Below, piece after piece: positions 1-9,384 of a stretch of 64,000 nt of DNA; the first letter of the stretch is position 1, and every line of letters begins with the position of its first letter. A model generated the notes under the pieces. That model had not been told where the DNA came from and searched no databases. It was given only the letters and a program-made list of their open reading frames with translations. The translations under genes were made by a program, and so were the position numbers. The stretch lies in assembly GCA_963820185.1 (NCBI GenBank), contig CAWFYV010000006.1, positions 1 through 64,000 on the forward strand. The letters are read 5' to 3'. This DNA is from Aquilonibacter sp963820185. GTDB lineage: Bacteria; Vulcanimicrobiota; Vulcanimicrobiia; Vulcanimicrobiales; Vulcanimicrobiaceae.

Positions 1-3000
1 CGGATACGACATATGAGCCATTCGGAAAGCTGACCGACACATATACGCCGCTCGGGTATCACCACCACATCACCTACGACAGCAACGACTATGGACTACC
101 GATCGAGGTGCAAGGCGACACAATAACGCAGCTCGACGGCACCACGCGCCAGCCGACGCAGACGTTCGGCTACGATACCTACGGTGATGTCACAAGCGTC
201 AACAAGGGTAACGGTGCGACGACCCTTGCCTACGATGGGCTAATTCGTTAGTAACCACTACCGATCCTGACAGCCCAAATTACGTAAGCTACCGTTACTA
301 CAACCCCGATGGGAGCGTATCGAAGACGGAGACGCCCTACCAACACGCGACGGGTACGGGCAGCACTATCGTGTACGATGCCGACGGCAACGTCGTGAAA
401 TCTTCGGCTTACCGAATGACGACGTACAATTCCACGGCTGCGCAGTATCCGACGAACAATTGGTATGACGGAGAAGATCGGCTGGTCGAGGTACAGCAGC
501 CGCGCGATCCAAATAACGATGCATATCAGAACCCCTGGACTACCAGATATCTTTACGACATTAGCCAGGGTAACGGCGTTGCGATAAACCCAGGCAACGT
601 TCCCTACAAGGCATACGGCAATCTATACAAGACGCAAGAATTGCTGCCGACCGCCGCTCCGACAACCGTGACAACTTTCACGGCAGGCGCGGGATCGAAT
701 CCGAGCTTTGCGGACCTAAACGGAAACGCGTTTGACGGCCTCGATCGCCCGACCACGCGATACTCCTTCATCGCGCAAAGCGGCACGAGCGCTGAGACGC
801 TGATTCAAGAAACGCTCACGTACGATCAGTCGTCCTATTTCACTGGGTATTCGCGGGTCGCCTTACTGCGGTCTGCAAGAGCGCCCAACCACAGCAATGC
901 CAATGGTATAACTACGACGCCCGCGGCGCATCGACGCAAGTTCATTTTGGCGATGCGCTGTCTCCCGACCGTTCCGCAACGTACGATCCTGACGGCCACA
1001 CGATGTCGATCACCTCGGCTGTGTTCGGTACCGAATACTATGCCTACAATGCCGATGGTCTCAAGACGATGGACCAGGAGGCGCAAGGTGGCGGCGTGAC
1101 ATCGCCCGCAATCTTCAAGCACGAGTATTATCCGGACGACATGTTCCAGCAGCTTGACGTCACGTCGAGTAATCTGAATCAAACCGGATTGGTAGCATAT
1201 TCCTATCGCCCCGACGGGAAGATAAAGACGCAAACGATTAGCGACGCCGCGCAGTCGAACGTTGGCAGTACGAGCGTCGCATTCACCTATACGCCCGCGG
1301 GGCGACTCAGCGGGCGCACTGAGAGCGGACAAGGGGCAAACTCGAGTCCCACGACATTGACCTACGACAGCTATGGTCGGCTGAGCCAAGAGCTTTTTCC
1401 CACATGCTCGCAGTGTGGGGCTCAGACGGTCAACCCGCCTCTGAGCAACCTCGTCTGGGATCCGCAAGGCCAGTTGATGCAAACCGCGTACGGGACGTTT
1501 AACTATTCAACCCGGGGAGATGCGCTGGCGCAACTGGGACGAACCTGCTCGCCAATGGCGTTTCGCTTCCGAGTGTGCCAACTGCGGCGGGGTTCAGCGG
1601 ACCCTACTCGGTCACGTGGGATCCACTTGCCGGGGCGATGCTCTCGACCTCGTGGAACGCGTCGGATTCTACCGGCGATTCCATGACAAGTGGCATACAG
1701 GTTAGCTACGACCAAATTGGGCGTATGCTGACGTCAAGCTCGAGCTCGAATGTCGAGCAGTCACTCGTCAACAACGGTGGGACATCTGGTACCAGCGATT
1801 CTGTTACGCGAGCCTATGACGATGAGAACCATACGATTTCGAGTAGCTTTGTAGATGCAAACGTGCAGGGTGGCGCTGCGAGCGGCCTCGCGTTGTACCA
1901 GTGGGGGCCGACCGGTCACCCCGTACTGATTGGATCGGCGTCGAGCTCTACGAGCACAATACCCGCAACATCTGCTGTGCAGTACGATACTTTGCACTGG
2001 GACGGCGACCAACTGGTGTTCACGTCAAACGCTTCGGGCACCGTCGACGATATCAAGATAGGAACCGAGGGGGACATTACCCCACTGGACAGCGGATTCA
2101 CTGGATTAACCTTTTATGACCGTGGGCCTGATGGGTCGGTAATGTATTGCCACAACTATACCGGCGTCACCGGGATCGGCACGGTAGACCCATACTCCAC
2201 TGCGACGCCCTGCGTTGGCGGCACGATACAAAGCGTGAACGGCTACACGTTCTATATGCCCTCCAGTTTCTTGTGGCAATCGAACCCCGACGTTAGGAAG
2301 GGCGTTGCTCAATTCGCATGGACTGCCCGTGGGCTTGGCATAGGCCAGGGTATGTTGCTCGGTATGGCGCGCACGGACGGAATGACGGACGGAATAAATA
2401 CAATTCAAGGCGTCCGCTCGTACGACGGAAATTCGCGGGCAATGGACATCGCCGGACGCGCTCGCCGGGTCCACGGACGACCCGAGCAGTCAAAAAGCCT
2501 ATCAGTGGAACGGCGGAAATCCAATGACTAACCAGGACCCGTCAGGTCTCTGCAACCCCCCGCGTGACCCGAACGCGACTACCGTCTCCTGCCCAGAAGG
2601 AGATCCGTACGCATTCCCACTTCAGGGCCTGCCGCAATACCAAAACAACCCGAACAACTTGATACAAATCCGGGGGACCATAGTAGTTGTAAAATCGAAA
2701 CCGAGGCCACGCCCGATTTCACCGCCAGCACCACCAGTCGATTTTATGCAGTACACGGTCTGCGGCGGTGGGCTGTTTGGTATTTGCGGATCATTTACCG
2801 GCGACAAATGCGGTCATACCTATTTCGGAATCGGGCCTACAGTCGGTCGGGCCGACCCTATTAGCGTCGCAATCACTCAGAACTCGCTATATGGCAACGA
2901 CCATAGTGAAAAGGCAGTACAAAATGCGCTGAGCGGCCCGGGATATCAAATTACTGCGGGCGTTTGGGCGGGTGCCCAGGTCTCCGGGCCACTGTGGCCG

Positions 3001-3102
3001 CCGGGTCCGCCAAGTAGTCACGGCGCCGGAGTAGTATCACCGCAATACGGTGCGTCGGTAGGCTGGACATGGCAGCTACCCGAAAACCCTGTGCGATGCT
3101 AG
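1..3102 (+). pseudogene. RHS/YD-repeat protein, 3' part, frameshifted
   Basis: The 5' end lies outside the window. The translation is full of YD-type repeats (TYDSNDYG, GYDTYGDVT, VYDADGNVV, YYAYNADG, TFTYTPAGRL) and ends with the RHS core hallmarks WTSPD, AYQWNGGNP and DPSGL (about 2445-2565). RHS proteins form a large shell that encloses a toxic C-terminal tip and are deployed between cells. Four frame changes interrupt it: near 242 (one base lost), 865, 1520-1545 and 2440 (one base gained). Each frame keeps good YD-repeat sequence, so the breaks are recent mutations or assembly errors. The last 180 residues after DPSGL are unlike the repeats and form the variable tip. RHS family assignment is firm; whether the gene is functional is open. 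Confidence 0.85.
2566..3102 (+). other. Variable C-terminal tip domain of the RHS protein
   Basis: This is the segment downstream of the DPSGL core boundary, about 178 residues, where RHS proteins carry an exchangeable effector domain. It starts Pro/Asn-rich, has a Pro-rich stretch (KPRPRPISPPAPP), then a Cys/Gly-rich part (CGGGLFGICGSF) and ends in a Gly/Pro-rich tail. I do not recognise a catalytic motif or a known toxin fold. Its position makes an effector role likely; the activity is unknown. Confidence 0.5.
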
Positions 3103-3383
3103 CTATGCAAGCTGGAACCGTGCCGGGTGGCTTGATCGCGGTTGGTACCGTGACCGTCGTCATGGCCATCGTGGGCCTTTTATTTGGGCGCGGCAACGCT
3201 AACTTTAAGGAATCCATTAGGCGAAGAGATCCACTAATGAATTGGTGGGTGAGCCTCTTCATGGATGATCATGCATTGAACTCACCAGGCATGTTAAGGC
3301 TAAACCGTATCCTTTGTATTCTCGGAATCCTTACTGGTTTCGGCCTCATTTCTATTGGCTTGTTCCAGCAGTTGGTTCGCTAG
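3096..3383 (+). CDS. Small two-helix membrane protein, candidate immunity protein
   Basis: It encodes about 95 residues from the ATG at 3096, or 104 from the in-frame ATG at 3069. The 3096 start overlaps the RHS stop codon (ATGCTAG), an arrangement that favours translational coupling. Two hydrophobic stretches are visible: one near the N-terminus (LIAVGTVTVVMAIVGLLFG) and one at the C-terminus (ILCILGILTGFGLISIGLF), separated by a charged loop. No family is recognised. RHS tips are usually followed by a cognate immunity gene, and membrane immunity proteins are common, so that is the leading inference. It could instead be an unrelated small membrane protein. Confidence 0.55.
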   Translation: MLAMQAGTVPGGLIAVGTVTVVMAIVGLLFGRGNANFKESIRRRDPLMNWWVSLFMDDHALNSPGMLRLNRILCILGILTGFGLISIGLFQQLVR

Positions 3384-3559
3384 TGCGCGGTTTAACCGGA
3401 GATTCGGCGAACGGTAGGGTGTGACTCGCCAACGAGCGTGAGTTTGTAAGATGCCTAACGCTCGGGTCGAGCCAGGCTTGGGCGTGCTGCGCCAAACGTG
3501 GGTGGCAAGTGGAGGGTTAACGGAAGGCCAATCGCCAGGTAACCGGCGTATTTGGGCCT

Positions 3560-4981
3560 GTGCTTCCGGCGTTTGGCAACTCTCAGGATCTTCGTGATAT
3601 CGAAGAACGGCTCGCGCAGGCGCCCGATGATGTCGGGCTGCTGTTCTCGCGGGCGTGCGTGCTCGATATGCTCGGGCGCAGCAACTCGGCGCGGGATGCC
3701 TATATCGAAGTCATCAAGCGCGACGGCAAGCATCTCGGCGCGCTCACGAACCTCGGAACGCTGCTCTTCAACGCCGGCTATCGCAGCGCGGCGCGCCTGA
3801 CGTACCAAGAGGCGCTCAAGCATCATCCCGACGACGTGCCGGCGCTGATCAACTACGGCAACGCGTTGCTCGAGGCACAAGAACTCGACGCAGCGAGACA
3901 GACGTACGAGCGCGCGATCGCGCGCGACGCGGACTCGGCGCAAGCGCACCAAGGCTTGAGTCACGTGCTCGAGCGATGGGGCTGGAAGAAGAAGCAGAGC
4001 GACATCGCCAGCTCGGCTTCAAGGCGATGCCGGTCGTGGTGCGCGCATTTCGCGGCGAAGGTATGCCGGTTTCGCTGCTGCTGCTCTCGTCGGCGTTTCG
4101 CGGGAACGTGCCGGTTGACGTGCCGCTCGATGACAACACGTTCATGACGATCAAGCTTTTCACCGACTACTACGAACCGGATTTGCCCCTCCCGCCGCAC
4201 GACGTCATTTTTAATAGCATCGGCGATGCGGATCTGTGTGCGTCATCGCTCGAGGCCGCCGTGCGTCTCTTACAAGCGAACGATGCAACCGCGATCAATC
4301 CACCATCGGCCGTGCTTGGCACCGGCCGTGTGGCAATGGCGCAGCGCTTACGCGGCATCGACGGCTTGATCGTGCCCCGCGTCGAGACTCGTCGCGCGCG
4401 AGGACCTCAGCCGCATCGATCGTTTCCCGGTGCTGTTACGGCCGCCCGGCTACCACACCGGCGAATACTTCGAGCTCGTGCGCGATCGCGACGAACTCGC
4501 GAGCATCGCGGCGACGCTTCCCGGTGAGAGCCTCCTTGCGATCGAGCTGCTCGATGCACGCGGCGCCGATGGTCACTATCGCAAATACCGTGTGCTCTCG
4601 ATCGGCGGCGTGCTCTATCCGATCCATCTGGCACGTTCCACGCACTGGAAAGTCCACTACTTCTCGGCGGATCAGGTGCGCACGCCCGAAGCGATCGCGG
4701 AAGAAGAAGCGTTTCTCACCGATATGCGTAGCGCAATCGGCGCGCGCGCGATGCGCGCAATCGAAGAAGCAGCACAGCGTATCGGTTTGGACTATTTTGG
4801 TATCGATTTCGCACTCGACCAAGACGGCAACGCGCTCTTCTTCGAAGCGAACGCCACGATGCGTGCGGTCATTCCGCTGGAGAAAGAACAGGCCGAGGCG
4901 CGCCGGCGTGCGACGATCGCCGCGAACAACGCGCTACGTGACCTGGTGTTGCGAACAGCGGGGGCTAACGGAGCAGTTTGA
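3560..4981 (+). CDS. TPR plus ATP-grasp domain protein, two frameshifts
   Basis: Three overlapping frames together encode one protein of about 470 residues. The N-terminal 150 residues are TPR-like (ALTNLGTLLFNAGY, ALINYGNALLEAQ). The rest is ATP-grasp-like, ending with the metal-binding signature GIDFALDQDGNALFFEAN. One base is missing in the GGGG run near 3977 and one extra base lies near 4387, so the two errors cancel and the reading frame is recovered. The start is probably GTG 3560; no strong ribosome site is seen. ATP-grasp enzymes ligate carboxylates to amines or thiols; the substrate here is unknown. The 3' end overlaps the convergent small gene by about 17 bases. Confidence 0.7.
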
Positions 4982-5279
4982 GGTGACCGCTTGCGTAGAT
5001 GCGCACGTGCGAATCGAAGCGGTTCATCTTGCCGTCGACGCCATGCACGCGCGAGCGGATGGCATAGTCGACGCTGCCGTCGATGTGGTTATGGGACATT
5101 CCGATAAAGTGCAGTTGCGGATGCCCGTGGCGTAGCTCAACGCGCTTGTGCGAGACCAAAAAGTCGGCGATGGTCGCTTGAACCTCGCGCGAGACCTGTG
5201 GTCCGTGATGCGCGTGCGGCTTATCGGCCGGCTTCGTCCCGGCCGGCTTGGAAGCAGCCTTCCCCTTGAACCATGACAT
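4965..5279 (-). CDS. Small His-rich protein, divergent paralogue 1
   Basis: A 104-residue protein with a Lys/Ala/Pro linker after the N-terminal MSWF and a conserved C-terminal half (DGSVDYAIRSRVHGVDGK, FDSHVRIYASGHLKLLR). That half matches the gene transcribed the other way from 5435 (DGSIDYVVRTRIHTINGM, FESHIRVSADRRLKLIR), so the two are paralogues facing away from each other across 155 bases. No signal peptide or membrane helix is seen. Function is unknown; the alternating hydrophobic pattern suggests a small beta-rich domain. Confidence 0.65.
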   Translation of the reverse strand: MSWFKGKAASKPAGTKPADKPHAHHGPQVSREVQATIADFLVSHKRVELRHGHPQLHFIGMSHNHIDGSVDYAIRSRVHGVDGKMNRFDSHVRIYASGHLKLLR

Positions 5280-5434
5280 GGTGGACTAGCAGTCCCTCCC
5301 TCGCTTCCAGTATGGGGGTAAAGCGTCCAGAAAGCGTCCTCGGTGACCGGTTTGGGCGTAAAGTCGCGGTCAAACCAGGCCGATCTTAACCGTCCGGACA
5401 CCACAAGCGAGCGACCGCCTGGAATAATGCTCTT

Positions 5435-5818
5435 GTGAGTACTTGGTTTTCAAATCAATCCAGCGCCGCGGCTAAGAGCCCGGCGCCAGCTGCGCATCCG
5501 TCGCACCACCTCGAGCACGCGATCGGGAATCTGCTGTGCGAGCACGGGCGGCTGCTCCAACGCGCCGGACGTCACCTCATGCACTTCTTGGCAAGCACGC
5601 GGCACCCCGACGGCAGCATCGACTATGTCGTGCGCACGCGCATCCATACCATCAACGGTATGGAACGCAATTTCGAATCGCACATCCGCGTCTCGGCGGA
5701 TCGCCGCCTCAAACTGATTCGCTTCGATTCGCTAGCTGATCAGCTCGCGCTCGACCATGATGTTGCGCGGGTCGATCAGGTGTTTCTGAAGACCGAGCTT
5801 ATCGGCCGGCACGCCTAA
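5435..5818 (+). CDS. Small protein, divergent paralogue 2
   Basis: A 127-residue protein starting at GTG 5435 with MSTWF, an Ala/Pro/Ser linker and a His-rich segment (AAHPSHHLEH), then the DGSIDYVVRTRIH and SHIRVSADRRLKLIR block shared with the minus-strand gene ending at 4965. The last 31 residues have no counterpart in the paralogue and are antisense to the end of sdhE, so the true stop may be earlier if an indel is present. An AATAAT hexamer lies six bases before the start, as for the xre and sdhA starts. Function unknown. Confidence 0.6.
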   Translation: MSTWFSNQSSAAAKSPAPAAHPSHHLEHAIGNLLCEHGRLLQRAGRHLMHFLASTRHPDGSIDYVVRTRIHTINGMERNFESHIRVSADRRLKLIRFDSLADQLALDHDVARVDQVFLKTELIGRHA

Positions 5819-6683
5819 GGCGAACGCCACCAGCTGCGGCAGATGGAAGGTCGGCAGGTCGGTGCGACCCCAGCGCGACGGCGGCATCTTGCTGATAGCC
5901 GTCGAGTGCGAGGTGGCAGAGCGGGCAGGGCGTGATCACCGCTTCGGCCCCGTGATCCTTGGCCATGCGCATGTTCTGGCCGACCATGTCCGTGGCGACA
6001 TTTTCTTTCTCGAGTTGGATGTGGAAGCCGCAGCAGCGCGTCTTGCCGGCGTAGTCGACCGGCTCGCCGCCGATTGCCGCGATCACGTCTTCGAGTGAGT
6101 GCGGATTGCGCGCCGACTCCCATCCGTTGACGTTCTCGGGCCGGATGATGTGGCAGCCGTAGAACGGCGCGACCTTCAACCCGTTGAGCGGACGCACGAC
6201 CATCGAACGCAGTTTGTCCAAGCCGATGTCGTCGATCAGGAGCCAGAGCAAGTGACGCACGGTCACATTGCCCGAATACTTCGCGCCGAACTTGCCCAGG
6301 ATGGCGTTGGCTTGATCCATCTGCTCTTCGCTCTCGAGCAGCTCTTTGTTCGCCGCGCGCATGTGGCCGGTGCAGGTCGAGCAGATCGTGATCACGTCGT
6401 CGAGCCCGAGCGCTTCGGCTTGCGCGTAGGTGCGCGCGTTGAGCACGCGCGCCACGTCGCGGTTGACGTCGTTGACGACCGATGCGCCGCAGCACGAGGC
6501 CGCGGTCAGTTCGATCAGCTCGATGCCGATTTTCTCGGCCAGCAGCATCGTCGAGTTGAAAAGCTCTTTGCACGACTCTTTGGCCACGCAGCCGGGGAAG
6601 AAGCCATAGCGTTTGCTATCGCGCGAGCGCGTGTGCTTATGCGAGTCGAGCGGACGATCTTCGGGAAGTATCGTGGCAGACAT
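5732..6683 (-). CDS. sdhE: Succinate dehydrogenase HdrB-like anchor subunit, one frameshift
   Basis: A CCG-domain protein of about 317 residues. The first Cys-rich motif lies near the N-terminus (FFPGCVAK, ASCCGASV, CSTCTGHM) and the second near residues 175-255 (FYGCHIIRP, TRCCGFHI, CPLCHLALDGY). Such proteins replace the haem-containing membrane anchors in class E succinate:quinone reductases and tether the enzyme to the membrane. One extra C near 5875 shifts the frame; undoing it restores the sequence to FHLPQLVAFALG and PRNIMVERELIS with a TAG at 5732-5734. The start overlaps the sdhB stop by one base. The 3' end is antisense to the small gene starting at 5435. Confidence 0.85.
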
Positions 6684-7684
6684 TATGAAACCGGGACCTC
6701 CAACGACTCGAAAATAGTGCGGACTTCGTCGACTTTCGGAATCGGCTTCATCGAGGGAAGCCCGAGCATCGGCGCGGTCCCGCCAGCGGCCATCTCAAAG
6801 GGCGTCAGCTTGCCGCGCGACATCAAACGAAGGGCGAGCGGCAGAACTTTGATCTGCGCGACGACGTTGAAGCGTCCGACCGTGCCGAGCACGACCTCGG
6901 TCTCGGCGAGCATGCCCGTTTGCTTGATCGTCTTCGACACGGTGAGGGCGTGGCGCGGACCGCGCTCGTTCAGCAGTACCTTGTCGCTGATCGACGCGCG
7001 CTTGACATCGATGATGCGGTCGTTCGGATCGACGTGCTTGGGGCAGTACGAGCACGCATAGCAGTGCGCGCACAACCACAGATAATCTTCCGAGATTTGC
7101 GCGATGCGCTCGCTACGCTGGCCATCGCGGACGTCTTCGATGAAACGATAGGCGTACGCAATCGCGGCCGGACCGGCGAACGCCGGATCGACGCTCACCA
7201 CCGGGCAGAGCGCGTAGCAGGTCGCGCACATGATGCAGTTCGCAACGTCGACGAGTTTTTTCATGTCCTCGGGCGAAACGCGGCGCTCGGTCGGATGATC
7301 GGAATCCGCATCCTTCGGCTGCAAATAGGGCTTGAGACGCGCATACTTGTCCCAGAACGGGTCCATGTGCACGACCATGTCTTTCATCGGTTGGAAGTTC
7401 GGCATCGGATCGACCGAGATCGAGCCATCTTGCTTGATAACGTCCTTGCAGTTGGTCTTGCAGGCGAGGCCCGTGATGCCGTTGATGTTCATCGAGCACG
7501 AACCGCAGATCGCGGAGCGGCACGAACGGCGGAAGCTGATCGATCCGTCGATCTCGGCCTTCGCGGTCTCGAGCGCGTCGAGCACGGTCGTGTTTTCCGG
7601 CACCTCGACCTCGATGAGGTCGCGGTGCGGTACGGTGTCGACAGCTTCGTCGAAGCGGAAGAGATCGAGTTTGATTTTGGCCAC
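6683..7684 (-). CDS. sdhB: Succinate dehydrogenase iron-sulfur subunit
   Basis: A 333-residue protein that passes electrons from the flavoprotein to quinone. The N-terminal plant-type ferredoxin domain has the [2Fe-2S] cluster motif RRSCRSAICGSCSM with a further Cys in GLACKTNC. The C-terminal domain has CIMCATCYALCP and CAHCYACSYCP for the [4Fe-4S] and [3Fe-4S]/[4Fe-4S] clusters. It is longer than the usual 240 residues: a C-terminal extension of about 80 residues follows the last cluster. It sits between sdhA and sdhE with gaps of 0-3 bases, so the three are co-transcribed. No sdhC or sdhD is present. Confidence 0.95.
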   Translation of the reverse strand: MAKIKLDLFRFDEAVDTVPHRDLIEVEVPENTTVLDALETAKAEIDGSISFRRSCRSAICGSCSMNINGITGLACKTNCKDVIKQDGSISVDPMPNFQPMKDMVVHMDPFWDKYARLKPYLQPKDADSDHPTERRVSPEDMKKLVDVANCIMCATCYALCPVVSVDPAFAGPAAIAYAYRFIEDVRDGQRSERIAQISEDYLWLCAHCYACSYCPKHVDPNDRIIDVKRASISDKVLLNERGPRHALTVSKTIKQTGMLAETEVVLGTVGRFNVVAQIKVLPLALRLMSRGKLTPFEMAAGGTAPMLGLPSMKPIPKVDEVRTIFESLEVPVS

Positions 7685-7686
7685 GT

Positions 7687-9372
7687 TTAGTATGCTCTCA
7701 CTTCCGGTGCGAACTCGGTGATCGTCACGCCGCGCGAGTAGTCAAGGCGCGGCGAACCGTCGGCCTGACGCCATGCCAGCGTGTGTTTGAGCCAGTTTGC
7801 GTCATCGCGCTCGGGGAAATCGGTGCGCGCTTGTGCTCCGCGCGATTCCTTGCGCTCGAGCGCGCCCTTCGCGAGCGCATAGGCGACGTCGATCAAGAAG
7901 TCGGTTTCGAACGTCGAGACGAGATCGGTGTTGAACGTCTTGGACTTGTCCATCACGTAGACACCCGCGTCGAACTCCTTGCGCACCTTATCGAGATCTT
8001 GCACGGCCTTCGATAAACCGTTGGCGTCGCGGAAGATGAACGCGTTCTCGCTCATCGTCTCGTTCATCGCGTGGCGCAGTTTCGGCGCGCGCGTGCCGCC
8101 GCTGCTGGCCAGCAGCTTGCGAACGCGATCCTGTTCTTGCTTGAGCGTCTTGTCGCTCTGCTCCACGTTTCCGGCCGTCTTGATGTAGTCGACCGCGTGT
8201 TTGGCCGAGCGCGCGCCGAAGACGATCGTCTCGAGCAGCGAGTTGCCGCCAAGACGGTTTGCACCGTGCACGGAGACACACGCACATTCGCCGGCTGCAT
8301 AGACGCCGGGTACGCGCGTCGCGCCCCACTTGTCGGTCTCGATGCCGCCCATCGTGTAGTGCGCGCCGGGGAGAATCGGAATCGGCTCGTTGATCGCGTC
8401 TTTGCCGGTTGCATCCAGCGCGAGCTCGCGAATCTGCGGCAGGCGCTCGAGAATCTTTTCGCGGCCGAGATGGCGCATGTCGAGCAGGACGCAGCCGTCG
8501 ACGCCGCGGCCCTCGAGGATCTCGGTCCATTCCGCACGCGAGACCACATCGCGCGAGGCAAGTTCGCCCTTGTTCGGCGCGTACTTGAACATGAAACGTT
8601 CGCCCTGCGCGTTGAGCAGGTACGCGCCTTCGCCGCGCGCACCTTCGGTCATCAGCACGCCGTTCTCTTTGAGCGTGGTGGGATGGAATTGCATGAACTC
8701 CATGTCCATCAGCGGGACGCCGGCTTTATAGGCGATGCCCATACCGTCGGCGGTCGAGGCGTAGCCGTTGGTCGTCTTCATATACATACGTCCCGCGCCG
8801 CCGGTGGCAAAGATCGTGGCCTTCGCCGTAATCTTTTCCAGGGCACCGTTGCGCATGTTGTACGCGACGACGCCGGTGCCGATACCGTTGTCGATCGCAA
8901 GCGCGGTACAGAAATATTCTTCGTACACGGTGACGCCGAAGCGCTCGAGCTGCTCCCACAACGTGTGCAGGATCACGAGGCCGGTAACGTCGGCCGAATA
9001 GCACGTGCGCGGAGTACCGGCGCCGCCGAAGGGGCGTTGCGCGATGCGTCCGTCGGGCATGCGCGAGAAGATGCAGCCGCGATGCTCGAGCCAGATGATC
9101 TGTTTTGGAGCGTCTTCGCACATCGCCGCGACCGCGTCTTGATCGCCAAGATAGTCGGAGCCTTTGACGGTGTCAAAGGTGTGTGCTTGCGGGGTGTCTT
9201 CCTCGCGATTGCCAAGCGCGGCGTTGATACCGCCTTGCGCGGCGCCCGAGTGACTGCGCACGGGGTGCATTTTTGAGACGATGGCCACGTCGGCGCCGCC
9301 CTCGGCAGCTTCCACTGCCGCGCGCATGCCTGCTAGGCCGCCGCCGATGACGACGACGTCGTGCTTGATCAT
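7687..9372 (-). CDS. sdhA: Succinate dehydrogenase flavoprotein subunit
   Basis: A 561-residue FAD enzyme that oxidises succinate to fumarate (or the reverse). It shows the dinucleotide-binding start VVIGGGLAG, the RSHSGAAQGG segment whose His carries the covalent FAD, and the family signatures MEFMQFHPTTL, TEGARGEGAYL and ANRLGGNSLLE. It is first in the sdhA-sdhB-sdhE operon and lies 12 bases after the GGDEF gene on the same strand. There is no good Shine-Dalgarno; a perfect TATAAT ends six bases before the ATG, so a leaderless mRNA is possible. Confidence 0.95.
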   Translation of the reverse strand: MIKHDVVVIGGGLAGMRAAVEAAEGGADVAIVSKMHPVRSHSGAAQGGINAALGNREEDTPQAHTFDTVKGSDYLGDQDAVAAMCEDAPKQIIWLEHRGCIFSRMPDGRIAQRPFGGAGTPRTCYSADVTGLVILHTLWEQLERFGVTVYEEYFCTALAIDNGIGTGVVAYNMRNGALEKITAKATIFATGGAGRMYMKTTNGYASTADGMGIAYKAGVPLMDMEFMQFHPTTLKENGVLMTEGARGEGAYLLNAQGERFMFKYAPNKGELASRDVVSRAEWTEILEGRGVDGCVLLDMRHLGREKILERLPQIRELALDATGKDAINEPIPILPGAHYTMGGIETDKWGATRVPGVYAAGECACVSVHGANRLGGNSLLETIVFGARSAKHAVDYIKTAGNVEQSDKTLKQEQDRVRKLLASSGGTRAPKLRHAMNETMSENAFIFRDANGLSKAVQDLDKVRKEFDAGVYVMDKSKTFNTDLVSTFETDFLIDVAYALAKGALERKESRGAQARTDFPERDDANWLKHTLAWRQADGSPRLDYSRGVTITEFAPEVRAY

Positions 9373-9378
9373 TGTCTC

Positions 9379-9384
9379 ATTATA
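9379..9384 (-). promoter_or_regulatory. Possible -10 element of sdhA (leaderless spacing)
   Basis: On the minus strand TATAAT is followed by exactly six bases and then the sdhA ATG, so transcription would start at or next to the A of the start codon. It abuts the TAA of the upstream GGDEF gene. I see no clear -35 box at the right distance, so this is weaker than the xre promoter with the same spacing. Confidence 0.35.

Noticed and set aside
6099..9276. Long plus-strand open frames opposite the sdh genes
   Set aside because: They are antisense shadows of GC-rich coding sequence with no domain sequence and no start signals; the minus-strand Sdh subunits explain the region.
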